From: Nocardia flavorosea NBRC 108225
Lineage (GTDB): Bacteria > Actinomycetota > Actinomycetes > Mycobacteriales > Mycobacteriaceae
Assembly (NCBI RefSeq): GCF_001613385.1
Contig: NZ_BDCG01000002.1
Coordinates: 1-64,000, forward strand
Length of the DNA: 64,000 bases
Direction of reading: 5' to 3'
Positions 1-7,671 of this stretch are shown one piece after another. The notes beneath the pieces are model-generated. The model was given only the letters and a program-made list of their open reading frames with translations, had not been told where the DNA came from and searched no databases. The position numbers were made by a program, and so were the translations under genes. Each line of letters opens with the position of its first letter. Positions within the stretch are counted from its first letter, which is position 1.

Positions 1-2
1 CG

Positions 3-1193
3 ACCACCGAGAACGATATCGCCGTTCTACAGCTGACCTCCGGCACGACTGGAGTGCCGAAGGCAGTGGCGATCTCCTATGGAAACCTGTACCAGAATCA
101 CGCCGCCCTGGCTGCCCGGATGGGCTTCACCTCCGATGACGTGGGTATCGGCTGGTTGCCGCTGTACCATGACATGGGCATGATCGGTCTACTCGTGACC
201 CCGATGCTTGCGCAGGCAACGACGGTTATCACCTCACCGGTCGCTTTTCTGAAGAATCCGCTGTCCTGGGCCGAGATGATCAGTCGATTCGGTGGAAACT
301 TCACCGCGGCGCCCAACTTCGCCTATGCGGTGCTCGCCCGGCGACTGCGCCGCGCGCCGGAAGGCGCTTACGATTTGTCGTCCGTGCGGATCGCTGTCAA
401 CGGCGCGGAGGTCGTCGACGAAGCAGCCTTGCTTGAATTCCTTGATGTGGCGGGTCGATTCGGCTTCCGGGCGGAGGCTCTGATGCCTGCGTACGGGATG
501 GCCGAGGCCACTCTCGCGGTGGCGTTCGCCGACGCCGACGCGCATTATTCGGTGGATGTCATCGACTCCGAGCGCGCCGAAGGTGAGGGCGTGGTAGACC
601 GAGCTTCGGTGGAGAAGTCGTGGACGCTGATGCGATTGGGTACGCCCGTTCCCGGTATCGAGCTGAAGGTAGTTGATGGTGCCGGGGTGCGACTGCCTGC
701 TGACCATATCGGCGAAATACTGATTCGCGGGGATGCGGTCGCTCGGCGGTATCTGCTTCCCGACGGTTATGTCACGGCTGTGGACAGTGAAGGCTGGCTC
801 GCCACTGGCGACCTGGGGTATCTCACGGAAGCCGATGAGACCGTGGTGACCGGACGTAAGAAAGACATCATCATTGTTTCTGGTCGCAATATTGCGCCGA
901 CGACAGTGGAACGGGCGGCGGCGAATGTTGCTGGTGTGCGTTCCGGCGGCGTGGCGGCCTTGGCCGTGCGCTTGCCCGGGATGGCACGCGAGGGTATTGC
1001 TGTGATTGCGGAGTCTGATCACGCCGAGGATGCCGAGCAGTGTGAGCAGGTCCGTAAGGAAGTTGCGAGGGCGGTCTACGACGATATCGGAATCGCCCCA
1101 GTAGTCGTCACGATCGTGCACAAGGGTGCTCTGCCCAAGACTCCGTCGGGCAAGTTGCGCCGTTCGACGGCCGCAAGCCTTATTCCGTCTTGA
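3..1193 (+). CDS. Fatty-acyl-AMP ligase, 5'-truncated by window edge
   Basis: The frame is open to the window edge, so 396 C-terminal residues are visible and the true start lies upstream. The adenylate-forming core is clear: the P-loop TSGTTGVPK is at visible residues 12-20, followed by YGMAEATLAVAF and the hinge/C-domain GRKKDIIIVSGRN. The C-terminal PSGKLRR carries the adenylation lysine. The WLPLYHDMGMIG segment and long C-domain resemble the FAAL branch (FadD32/FadD26 type), which forms acyl-AMP and passes it to an acyl carrier protein rather than to CoA. The carrier or polyketide/NRPS partner is not in view. The neighbouring exporters fit a lipid or lipopeptide role, but that is inference. 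An ordinary acyl-CoA ligase is less likely. Confidence 0.85.
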   Translation, partial: TTENDIAVLQLTSGTTGVPKAVAISYGNLYQNHAALAARMGFTSDDVGIGWLPLYHDMGMIGLLVTPMLAQATTVITSPVAFLKNPLSWAEMISRFGGNFTAAPNFAYAVLARRLRRAPEGAYDLSSVRIAVNGAEVVDEAALLEFLDVAGRFGFRAEALMPAYGMAEATLAVAFADADAHYSVDVIDSERAEGEGVVDRASVEKSWTLMRLGTPVPGIELKVVDGAGVRLPADHIGEILIRGDAVARRYLLPDGYVTAVDSEGWLATGDLGYLTEADETVVTGRKKDIIIVSGRNIAPTTVERAAANVAGVRSGGVAALAVRLPGMAREGIAVIAESDHAEDAEQCEQVRKEVARAVYDDIGIAPVVVTIVHKGALPKTPSGKLRRSTAASLIPS

Positions 1194-1202
1194 CCGAATG
1201 TC

Positions 1203-1235
1203 GCACAAGTTAGGATTGACTTGCCTAACTTGTGC
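1203..1235. promoter_or_regulatory. 12-bp inverted repeat, terminator or IdeR-type iron box
   Basis: Perfect arms GCACAAGTTAGG (1203-1214) and CCTAACTTGTGC (1224-1235) flank a 9-nt centre, starting 9 nt after the ligase stop. The inner 19 bp (1210-1228) agree with the IdeR/DtxR consensus TTAGGTTAGSCTAACCTAA at 14 positions, including both outer TTAGG/CCTAA arms. It could be a terminator for the ligase gene, an iron-responsive operator for the gene at 1299, or both. The AT-rich stem is unusual for a terminator in this genome. Confidence 0.5.
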
Positions 1236-1298
1236 GGCCTATTGTTGGACCGCCCGGAGGCCCGGGTTGGTTCGTTGTTTGGCTCGAAGGGACAGCCC

Positions 1299-1781
1299 AT
1301 GCCGAAACTCATCAGGATCGTTTCCGCCTTAGTCTTCGCCGCTCTGCTCGGCCTCGGCCTGGCCCAGCCGGCCGCCGCCGATGTGTCGATCCGCGACGGT
1401 AAGGTCGGCGACCTCTACGTTCGCGACGAGGTCCCGAACCTCGGCCGGCTCGAGCGGCAGTTCGCTGCCTTCTGGAACCCGAATATCGGTGTCGAGCCCA
1501 AGCTCGAGGTCAGCTACAACGGCCCGCAGGCGCGTGGCGCGCTCGAACAGGTCATGGCGAACAGTCAGACCATGGACTTCTTCTCGATCCAGGGCCGTGC
1601 CGTCGGCGATATCAATATCTCCGGCAACACGATGTCGGTGCGAGTCGAGGGTGTGATGGCGGGCTTCCCGGCCACCTCCATCAACTACCACTTCATCCGT
1701 GAAGACGGTCTGTGGAAGTACGACTGGAAGGCGATCTGCGCCGAAATGCAGTGCGCGGGTGACCCGGACTTCGGGTACTGA
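1299..1781 (+). CDS. MTB12/CFP-2-like small secreted antigen
   Basis: A 160-residue protein with a clear Sec signal: MPKLIRIV, a hydrophobic stretch rich in Ala/Leu, and an AQPAAAD cleavage region near residue 28. The mature part looks like the low-molecular-weight antigen MTB12 (Rv2376c) family, a secreted cone-like fold of unknown function. It has two cysteines near the C-terminus (AICAEMQC) that could pair. The ATG at 1299 is chosen over upstream in-frame codons because it directly precedes the signal peptide and has AAGGGA 8-9 nt upstream. It sits alone, between an inverted repeat and a strong hairpin. Mature function is unknown. Confidence 0.75.
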   Translation: MPKLIRIVSALVFAALLGLGLAQPAAADVSIRDGKVGDLYVRDEVPNLGRLERQFAAFWNPNIGVEPKLEVSYNGPQARGALEQVMANSQTMDFFSIQGRAVGDINISGNTMSVRVEGVMAGFPATSINYHFIREDGLWKYDWKAICAEMQCAGDPDFGY

Positions 1782-1802
1782 CAGCCGCAGGGACTTCCGG
1801 AG

Positions 1803-1839
1803 CGACTCCCCGCCGACGCCACGGCCGAACGGGGAGTCG
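1803..1839. terminator. Hairpin terminator after MTB12-like gene
   Basis: Perfect 10-bp arms CGACTCCCCG and CGGGGAGTCG with a 17-nt loop lie 21 nt after the stop, with a short TTCT tail. It separates the secreted-protein gene from the ABC pair at 1891. Confidence 0.7.
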
Positions 1840-1890
1840 TTCTGCGTCCGTGCCCGCTCACCAGCCACCCAGTCGTTCAGGAATGTATCG

Positions 1891-2628
1891 ATGATCAGTA
1901 TTCGCGGCGTGTCCAAACACTTCGGCGATATCCTCGCCGTAGACGATGTCAGCTTCGAGGCCGAACCCGGCTCGATCACCTATCTGCTCGGGCCCAACGG
2001 CGCCGGCAAAACCACCGTGATGCGGATGATCGCCGGCCTCACACGGCCCACCGGCGGCACACTCACCATCAACGGCAAAGGCCTACTGGAATTCCGCGAC
2101 ACCCTCCGCGAAATCGGTTTCGGTCTCGGCGCGTTCACTCGCAATCCCCAGCACACTGCGACGCAGCACCTCCTGTGGCAAGCCCGCCTGGGCGGACTGC
2201 CGTCGGCCGCCGTAGGCCGGGCCCTGGAGCGGGTCGGGCTGGACAAGGTCGCCAAGCGCCCGGTCGGCAAATTCTCCTACGGCATGCTGCAACGGCTCGG
2301 TATCGCCGCAGCGCTGCTGGGCGATCCGCGAACCCTGGTGCTCGACGAACCGGCCAACGGGCTCGACGTCGAAGGCACGCTGTGGCTGCGCGAACTCGTC
2401 ACCGGGCTCGCCGCCGACGGGAAATGCCTGCTGGTGGCATCACACAACCTCACCGAGGTCGAGATCACCGGCGACCGGATCGTCGTCATGGGCAAGGGGA
2501 AGGTGTTGTCCGATACGAGCAAGGGCGAGTTGGTCGCCCGCGGCTCCGGCCCACGCCCACTGGAGTCCGCCTACCTCGAGATCACCGCGAACAGCGTCGA
2601 ATACACCACTGATGGAGGGAAAGACTGA
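1891..2628 (+). CDS. ABC transporter ATP-binding protein (ABC-2 exporter type)
   Basis: A 245-residue nucleotide-binding subunit. It shows Walker A GPNGAGKTT (about residue 37), the signature-like SYGMLQRLGIA and Walker B LVLDEPANGLD, followed by a switch His in ASHNLTEVE. The degenerate signature (YGM instead of SGG) is common in actinobacterial ABC-2 ATPases of the CcmA type. The in-frame ATG at 1891 is taken because similarity starts there (MISIRGVSKHFG). Its stop overlaps the permease start at 2628 (TGATG), so the two are translationally coupled. The exported substrate is not predictable. Confidence 0.85.
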   Translation: MISIRGVSKHFGDILAVDDVSFEAEPGSITYLLGPNGAGKTTVMRMIAGLTRPTGGTLTINGKGLLEFRDTLREIGFGLGAFTRNPQHTATQHLLWQARLGGLPSAAVGRALERVGLDKVAKRPVGKFSYGMLQRLGIAAALLGDPRTLVLDEPANGLDVEGTLWLRELVTGLAADGKCLLVASHNLTEVEITGDRIVVMGKGKVLSDTSKGELVARGSGPRPLESAYLEITANSVEYTTDGGKD

Positions 2629-3416
2629 TGCTCGCCCGCTATCTGGTCCGCGCAGTCCGCAGCGAACTCGCGAAGCTGTCGTGGCGTAACCCCCTGTGGT
2701 ACACGGTCGTCCCGCTCGCGATACTGATCCCGGTGGCGCTCAACGTCGGAATCGCCAAGGCCTCCCAGGCCGAAGCCATCAACGGTTACGGCGGAATGGA
2801 GACCAGCAATGCCACCTACTGGGTGCTGATCTTCTCGACGTTCATCCTGATGTCGGGCGCGGTGTCCTCCCTCAGCAACGAATTCAAGGACAAGACCGTC
2901 GAGACCGTCGCCGGCATCCAGGCCCGCCGCTGGCTGCTGCCCGTCGCGAAGTTGCTCGTGTACGGCGTGCTCTCCGGCGCGGTCGCCGGTGCGACCACGT
3001 TCCTTCTGCTGGGTGGCTTTCCGCATCTGTTCCCGGATGTATGGGGTGACGTCGACGCCTTTTCCGGCGCCGGTATCCGCCTGCTGATCTGCGTGCCGAT
3101 CTTCACCGTGCTGGTCTGTGCCCTCGGCCTCGGCCTGGCCGCACTGCTGCCGAAGCCGGGCCTGGTGGTGATGATCGTGCTGCTGTGGAAGTTCGGCATC
3201 GAGGTGTTCGTCACGTTCGTCAACAACGATGTCGGTCGTATGCTGCAACGGTTGTCGCCGTTCAAGAACGGTGAGCTCGGCGTCGGCCAGCTCTCCACCA
3301 TCGAGACCTACTTCGGCGGCCCGAACGGATCATTGCTGTACTTTGCGGTCCCGTGCCTGGTCGTTTTCGTACTCGGAACCCTGCGCCTGGCCACGGGGGA
3401 TATGAAGAGCGAATGA
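2628..3416 (+). CDS. ABC-2 type permease subunit
   Basis: A 262-residue polytopic membrane protein. Hydrophobic segments lie near residues 25-45, 65-85, 105-130, 145-175, 180-200 and 235-255, giving about six helices as in ABC-2/DrrB permeases. It is the membrane partner of the overlapping ATPase at 1891. The motif after helix 2 (NEFKDKTVETV) fits the cytoplasmic coupling region of this family. The gene ends 27 nt before the convergent exporter at 3444, with no hairpin between them. The substrate is unknown. Confidence 0.8.
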   Translation: MLARYLVRAVRSELAKLSWRNPLWYTVVPLAILIPVALNVGIAKASQAEAINGYGGMETSNATYWVLIFSTFILMSGAVSSLSNEFKDKTVETVAGIQARRWLLPVAKLLVYGVLSGAVAGATTFLLLGGFPHLFPDVWGDVDAFSGAGIRLLICVPIFTVLVCALGLGLAALLPKPGLVVMIVLLWKFGIEVFVTFVNNDVGRMLQRLSPFKNGELGVGQLSTIETYFGGPNGSLLYFAVPCLVVFVLGTLRLATGDMKSE

Positions 3417-3443
3417 TCGACGCAGGGGGAGCGGCCGGCGTTC

Positions 3444-4256
3444 TCAGCGGCGTTCCGCGGCATGGCGGTAGCCGCGGAACGCCACCGGGCCGAATACGAC
3501 GACCAGCCCGATCGTCCAGAGCACCGTGGCGGCCAGTGGCGCCGCCACCGGACCACCCTCGGTCAGGCCACGCACAGTATCGATCGCCGGTGTCATCGGC
3601 TGATGCCGGACCACCGGCTGGAGCCAGCCGGGATATTCGCTGACGGGTGCGAACCCTCCGTTGAAGAACAGCAGCAGCAGGAAGAATCCATTGAGTTGCT
3701 GGATGGCCTGCCGGCCGGAGGCGACCGTTGCCATGGCGATCACCGGTACCGCGATACCGACGGCGAAGACCATGGCTACCAGCACCGCGCCGATTCCGGC
3801 AGCGATCCCCTGCTCGAACCGGAACCCGAGGGGAATCGCGACCGCGAACAGTACAAGGGTGGCGATCCCGGTGCGGACCGCTTCGGCGAGTAGTCGTCCG
3901 GCGAGAAAACCCGCGCGTGGCACCGGCAGCGTCCACATCCGGGCCAGCAGCCCGGTATCGCGTTCATGGATGAGGCTGATCGCTGTGGCCAGAGTGCCGA
4001 ACAGTGCCCCCACCAGCGCCACCAGACCGGTGTTGCCGAAGATGCTGTCACCGCCACCCATGGAGGTCACGGTCTTGCCGAGGACCAATTGGAACATCAG
4101 CAGCAGGAAGGCGGGAAAGACTATCGACTGCACCACGATCCCCGGATCGCGCGACCAGGAACGCAGTAGCGCGCCTGCCTGGACGATCGATTGGCGCAGT
4201 ACCGGCACGCTCTGCCGGTGTGGCCACGTTGCTGTGTAGGTCATCGTCTCCGTCAT
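3444..4256 (-). CDS. DrrC-like ABC-2 exporter permease
   Basis: A 270-residue permease with about six hydrophobic segments. It carries the DrrB/DrrC-family loop LIHERDTGLLARMWTLPVPR after helix 2 and the family C-terminal region PGWLQPVVRHQPMTPAIDTVRGL. It is the last gene of a three-gene unit (ATPase 6021, permease 5071, permease 4256), and its start overlaps the preceding gene by 4 nt. DrrABC systems export hydrophobic products such as anthracyclines or, in mycobacteria, phthiocerol lipids. Whether this set moves a lipid, peptide or drug cannot be told from sequence. Confidence 0.82.
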   Translation of the reverse strand: MTETMTYTATWPHRQSVPVLRQSIVQAGALLRSWSRDPGIVVQSIVFPAFLLLMFQLVLGKTVTSMGGGDSIFGNTGLVALVGALFGTLATAISLIHERDTGLLARMWTLPVPRAGFLAGRLLAEAVRTGIATLVLFAVAIPLGFRFEQGIAAGIGAVLVAMVFAVGIAVPVIAMATVASGRQAIQQLNGFFLLLLFFNGGFAPVSEYPGWLQPVVRHQPMTPAIDTVRGLTEGGPVAAPLAATVLWTIGLVVVFGPVAFRGYRHAAERR

Positions 4257-5071
4257 CGTTTCACCTGCGCTCGACCTGCGGCCACAATTGCCGCGCCACC
4301 GATGACGAGCAGCGCCACCGACCAGACTGTTACGGCAGTCAGTTCCGCCTCGGCACCCGTGGCCAGCGCACGGAGCGCATCGGCGTAGACCGACATCGGT
4401 TGATTACGTACGAACGGCTGCACCCAGTCGGGGAATGCCTGCGCCACGACCAGTCCGGTGGAGGCCATCACCAGGATCAGCTGCGGGATCATGAGAACGC
4501 TCGCAATCGACACCGAATTTCGCGCGACGGTGCCGATCGCATCGGTGATCAGGCTCATCGCCAGCCCGAAGACGATGACGAGAACGATGAAGCCGAGGGT
4601 TTCCACGGCTGTGCCCTGGAGCCGGAACCCCAGGGCACAGCCGATGGCGAGACCGCCACCGAGCGCCAGGGTCATCCGCACGACAACCCAGGCCATGCGA
4701 CCGAGGAACGGGGCGATGCGCGGTATCGGCAGCGACATCATCCGCTCGTGCACACCGGCTCGCGCGTCGTGTCCGGCAGTCTCGGTTGCGGTGATGGCGG
4801 TGAAGAGACCGGCCTGCAAAAGTATTATCGGCGTGAGGAATTGCGCATAGTCGCCACCGCCGAGTTCGAACTGGCGGTGCAGCGGCGTATAGAAGCAGAG
4901 GAAGAATACGACCGGCCCGAAGACGGCGAAGACGACATCTCCCGAGCGGACCGCCGCGAGAATCTTCTGGCGGGCGAGGGTAGCGGTGGCCGGTACGAGC
5001 CCGACCGAACTCCGGGGGACGGTGCCCGGGAAGTTCGTGGCGGGCACGGGCCGGACAGTGGTCGCACTCAT
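4253..5071 (-). CDS. DrrB-like ABC-2 exporter permease
   Basis: A 272-residue permease paralogous to the gene at 3444. It shares the loop VHERMMSLPIPRIAPFLGRM and the terminal block PDWVQPFVRNQPMSVYADALRAL. Its ATG overlaps the ATPase stop by one base, and its own stop overlaps the next permease, so the exporter is assembled from one transcript. Two different permeases next to one ATPase is the usual DrrABC arrangement. Confidence 0.82.
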   Translation of the reverse strand: MSATTVRPVPATNFPGTVPRSSVGLVPATATLARQKILAAVRSGDVVFAVFGPVVFFLCFYTPLHRQFELGGGDYAQFLTPIILLQAGLFTAITATETAGHDARAGVHERMMSLPIPRIAPFLGRMAWVVVRMTLALGGGLAIGCALGFRLQGTAVETLGFIVLVIVFGLAMSLITDAIGTVARNSVSIASVLMIPQLILVMASTGLVVAQAFPDWVQPFVRNQPMSVYADALRALATGAEAELTAVTVWSVALLVIGGAAIVAAGRAQVKR

Positions 5072-6021
5072 CAGCTCGTCTCTGTCAGTTGGAGGAACAC
5101 CTCGTCCAGTGAGGGCTGCCGGAGACCGATATCGACCACATCAATTCCCGCGGAGTCCAATCGGTCGATAACGCCGGACACCGTTGCCATTCCGTTCGGT
5201 GCCCGGACCACCAGGCGCGGATGGGCCTGCGCCCCGGCGGCCGTGCCGTCCGCCGGTGATTCGACGAGTTCCAGTCCCTCGAGCAGTCCGACGACCCGGG
5301 TGGTATCGGCTCGATCCACGAGGGTTACCTCGCAAACAGCCGCGCCGGCCTGCTTCTTCAGCTGACCGGGGGTGCCGGCGGCAACCACCGAGCCCCGGTC
5401 GAGCATCACGATGCGATCGGCGAGGCGGTCGGCCTCCTCCAGATATTGGGTGGTCAGCAGAACCGTGATCCCTGCCTCCCGCAGGCCGGCGACGGTGTCC
5501 CACACCGAGGCGCGGCTGCGTGGATCCAAGCCGGTGGTCGGTTCGTCGAGGAACAGCACCTCGGGCCGGGTGACCAGGGCGCCGGCGATATCGACCCGGC
5601 GTCGCATCCCACCGGAAAGGGCACCGACCCGCCGGTTGCGCACCGCGGCGAGGTCGAACTGCTCGACGAGTTCGTCGATGCGGACGCGAAGACCCGGGCC
5701 ACGTAAACCGGTGAGCCGGCCGAATACGGACAGGTTCTCCACGGCGGTCAGGCCCTCGTCCAGCGCGGCGTATTGCCCGGTGAGCGAGAGTGTTTCGCGT
5801 ACCCGGGCCGCCTCGGTGACTACATCGTGACCGCAGATCCGGGCGCTACCGGAAGTCGGTCGTTGCAGGGTGGACAGCAGGGTGACCGTTGTGGTCTTAC
5901 CGCTGCCGTTGGGGCCGAGGAGGCCGAGTACCTCTCCGCGGGCAACCTCGAACGAGATCCCGCTGAGGGCCGTCACCTCGCCGTATTTCTTGACGAGATC
6001 GACGACCTGGATCGCTGCCAC
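5071..6021 (-). CDS. DrrA-like exporter ATPase
   Basis: A 316-residue ATPase of the daunorubicin-resistance type. It has Walker A GPNGSGKTTT, signature LSGGMRRR, Walker B VLFLDEPTTGLDPRSR and the long C-terminal tail typical of DrrA, ending QPSLDEVFLQLTE. The frame is open to 6114, but the GTG at 6021 is chosen because GAAGGAG lies 5 nt upstream and family similarity begins just after it. It energises the two overlapping permeases. An iron-box-like sequence lies about 160 nt upstream at 6178. Confidence 0.85.
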   Translation of the reverse strand: MAAIQVVDLVKKYGEVTALSGISFEVARGEVLGLLGPNGSGKTTTVTLLSTLQRPTSGSARICGHDVVTEAARVRETLSLTGQYAALDEGLTAVENLSVFGRLTGLRGPGLRVRIDELVEQFDLAAVRNRRVGALSGGMRRRVDIAGALVTRPEVLFLDEPTTGLDPRSRASVWDTVAGLREAGITVLLTTQYLEEADRLADRIVMLDRGSVVAAGTPGQLKKQAGAAVCEVTLVDRADTTRVVGLLEGLELVESPADGTAAGAQAHPRLVVRAPNGMATVSGVIDRLDSAGIDVVDIGLRQPSLDEVFLQLTETS

Positions 6022-6653
6022 ATGTGCTCCTTCTATGGAGGTCATCGGATCGGCACCGGGTTCTGCGGCAGACCGGACGATTCTCCGGCCGGCCTCTCGG
6101 CGCGCGGTAGCCACTCGATCCGTGGTGACATGGATTTCTGCCTCCCCTCGGAGGGCCCGCCGGGACCTTTCCGGTACTTAGGGGAGGCTACACTACCTTT
6201 CGGTGGTGTGGTGGCAGCATCTCTTGCGTAGCGGTGGCGCCGGTACGGGCGGCTTTGCGGCTCTCCGCTCACCGGCAAGGTGGTGTCCATGAACGGGGAC
6301 GAGGCCGGGCCGGGATTTCAGCGGCGGCCGCAACCGACGATTCGGAACAACGCACCGATGGAGCCGATCCGGACGACGCATAGCGATCCGGGCCGAGCAC
6401 GCGGAAAGGTTCGACAGTTCTGAGAACCGGCACGGACCCGGCAATGAGTGTCCGATTGCGCGCGCTCTCGCGGTTCATTCGAATCGGGCTGATCCCAATC
6501 GGCCCGGCCGCACCGCGGGTGGCGCAATAGCCGCGAGTTCGCGTGTCCACGCTGGTCGCGCCCATCATCCATCCGGCGCATTCGCCAGCTCCCGTACCTA
6601 CCATGACGCCGGTCGTCCGGGACCGTCGCGAAACGCCACTATCGTCACCGTTC
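6022..6653. other. 632-bp divergent intergenic region
   Basis: No convincing gene is seen. Frames here have Arg/Pro/Ser-rich shadow composition and no ribosome site. It holds the promoters of the DrrABC-like unit (leftward) and the GntR operon (rightward). TATCGT at 6640-6645 lies 8 nt before the GntR ATG, which would suit a leaderless transcript. Confidence 0.5.
6178..6196. promoter_or_regulatory. Possible IdeR/DtxR-type iron box upstream of exporter
   Basis: TTAGGGGAGGCTACACTAC agrees with the IdeR consensus TTAGGTTAGSCTAACCTAA at 14 of 19 positions. It lies about 160 bp upstream of the DrrA-like start, on the side expected for its promoter. The right arm is imperfect, so this is only a candidate. 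Confidence 0.25.
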
Positions 6654-7436
6654 ATGCAGGTCAGTGAGACGAACACCGGGCGGTCGGGCGGCGGCGCGAC
6701 CGCCCGCCGAACGCGTGCGGACCAGGCGAGACGGGTTGCCGATATCCTGCGCCACCAGATCCACGACGGCACCGTCGGTGACACCCTGCCCGGCGAACAG
6801 CAACTGGCCACGGAACACCGGACCTCACGTAACACCATCCGCGATGCGCTGGCTCTGCTGCGCGACGAAGGGCTGATCGACCGCGCCCCCCGGGTCGGAA
6901 CCCGGGTGGCCGTACAGAAATTCGACCACGGGCTGGACGCGCTGCTGGGCCTGCAGGAAACCCTGGAGGGGCACGGAACAGTACGTAACGAAGTCCGGGT
7001 CGGCCAGCGCATCACCGCTCCGCCGGTGGTCGCTCGCCGGCTCGGCCTCGAACCGGGCAAGCAGGTGGTCTACCTGGAACGTCTGCGCTATCTCGGCGAC
7101 CGGCCGTTGAGCCTCGACCTCACCTATCTCGCTCCCGATATCGGCGCCCGCGTCCTCGACCACGATCTCGCCCACACCGATGTGTTCGTCCTCCTCGAAC
7201 AGCTCAGCGGACAACCCCTCGGTTCGGCGGACCTGGCCGTCGAGGCGATACCCGCCGACCGGCACACCGCCGCCAACCTCGACGTCCCCGCCGGCGCACC
7301 GTTGCTGATGCTCGAACGGCTCACCCGTCTCGACGACGGAACACCGGTCGACCTCGAGTACATCCGGATGCGCGGTGACCGGATCACCCTGCGCAGCAGT
7401 CTGTCCCGCACGAACCCCGAATGGAAGGTCCTGTAG
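6654..7436 (+). CDS. GntR-family regulator with UTRA domain
   Basis: A 260-residue HutC-subfamily regulator. The N-terminal winged helix (about residues 20-85) has the GntR pattern DTLPGEQQLATEHRTSRNTIRDAL; a C-terminal UTRA ligand-binding domain follows (about 100-255, with VVYLERLRYLGDRPLSLDLTYL and a final LEYIRMRGDRITLRS). ATG 6654 is preferred to the upstream ATG at 6543, whose extension is low-complexity. The stop TAG abuts the ferredoxin ATG at 7437, so regulator and transport genes form one operon. It probably senses the imported compound or a product, but the ligand is unknown. Confidence 0.85.
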   Translation: MQVSETNTGRSGGGATARRTRADQARRVADILRHQIHDGTVGDTLPGEQQLATEHRTSRNTIRDALALLRDEGLIDRAPRVGTRVAVQKFDHGLDALLGLQETLEGHGTVRNEVRVGQRITAPPVVARRLGLEPGKQVVYLERLRYLGDRPLSLDLTYLAPDIGARVLDHDLAHTDVFVLLEQLSGQPLGSADLAVEAIPADRHTAANLDVPAGAPLLMLERLTRLDDGTPVDLEYIRMRGDRITLRSSLSRTNPEWKVL

Positions 7437-7664
7437 ATGGCCCTGGCGAACCAGCGCACCGATATCCCCGTGACCATCGACGAATCCCTGTGTATCGAAG
7501 GCTGCACCCTGTGCGTCGAAATCTGCCCGCTCGATTCCCTCGCGATCGACCCCGACAACGGTAAAGCGTTCATGCACGTGGACGAATGCTGGTACTGCGG
7601 CCCCTGCGCGGCCCGCTGTCCTACGGGCGCCGTCACCGTCAACATGCCGTATCTCCTGAGGTAG
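7437..7664 (+). CDS. Two-[4Fe-4S] ferredoxin, AprB-like core
   Basis: A 75-residue ferredoxin with eight cysteines: C19-x3-C23-x2-C26-x3-C30-P and C51-x2-C54-x2-C57-x3-C61-P. The second cluster context (CWYCGPCAARCPTGA) resembles the CWECYSC..CPQGA segment of AprB, the electron-transfer subunit of APS reductase. The AprB C-terminal tail is missing. It is encoded directly after the regulator and in the same operon as the AprA-like flavoprotein at 10663, so the two probably form a redox pair. Position and cluster motifs are seen; the pairing is inference. Confidence 0.85.
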   Translation: MALANQRTDIPVTIDESLCIEGCTLCVEICPLDSLAIDPDNGKAFMHVDECWYCGPCAARCPTGAVTVNMPYLLR

Positions 7665-7671
7665 ACCCGCC

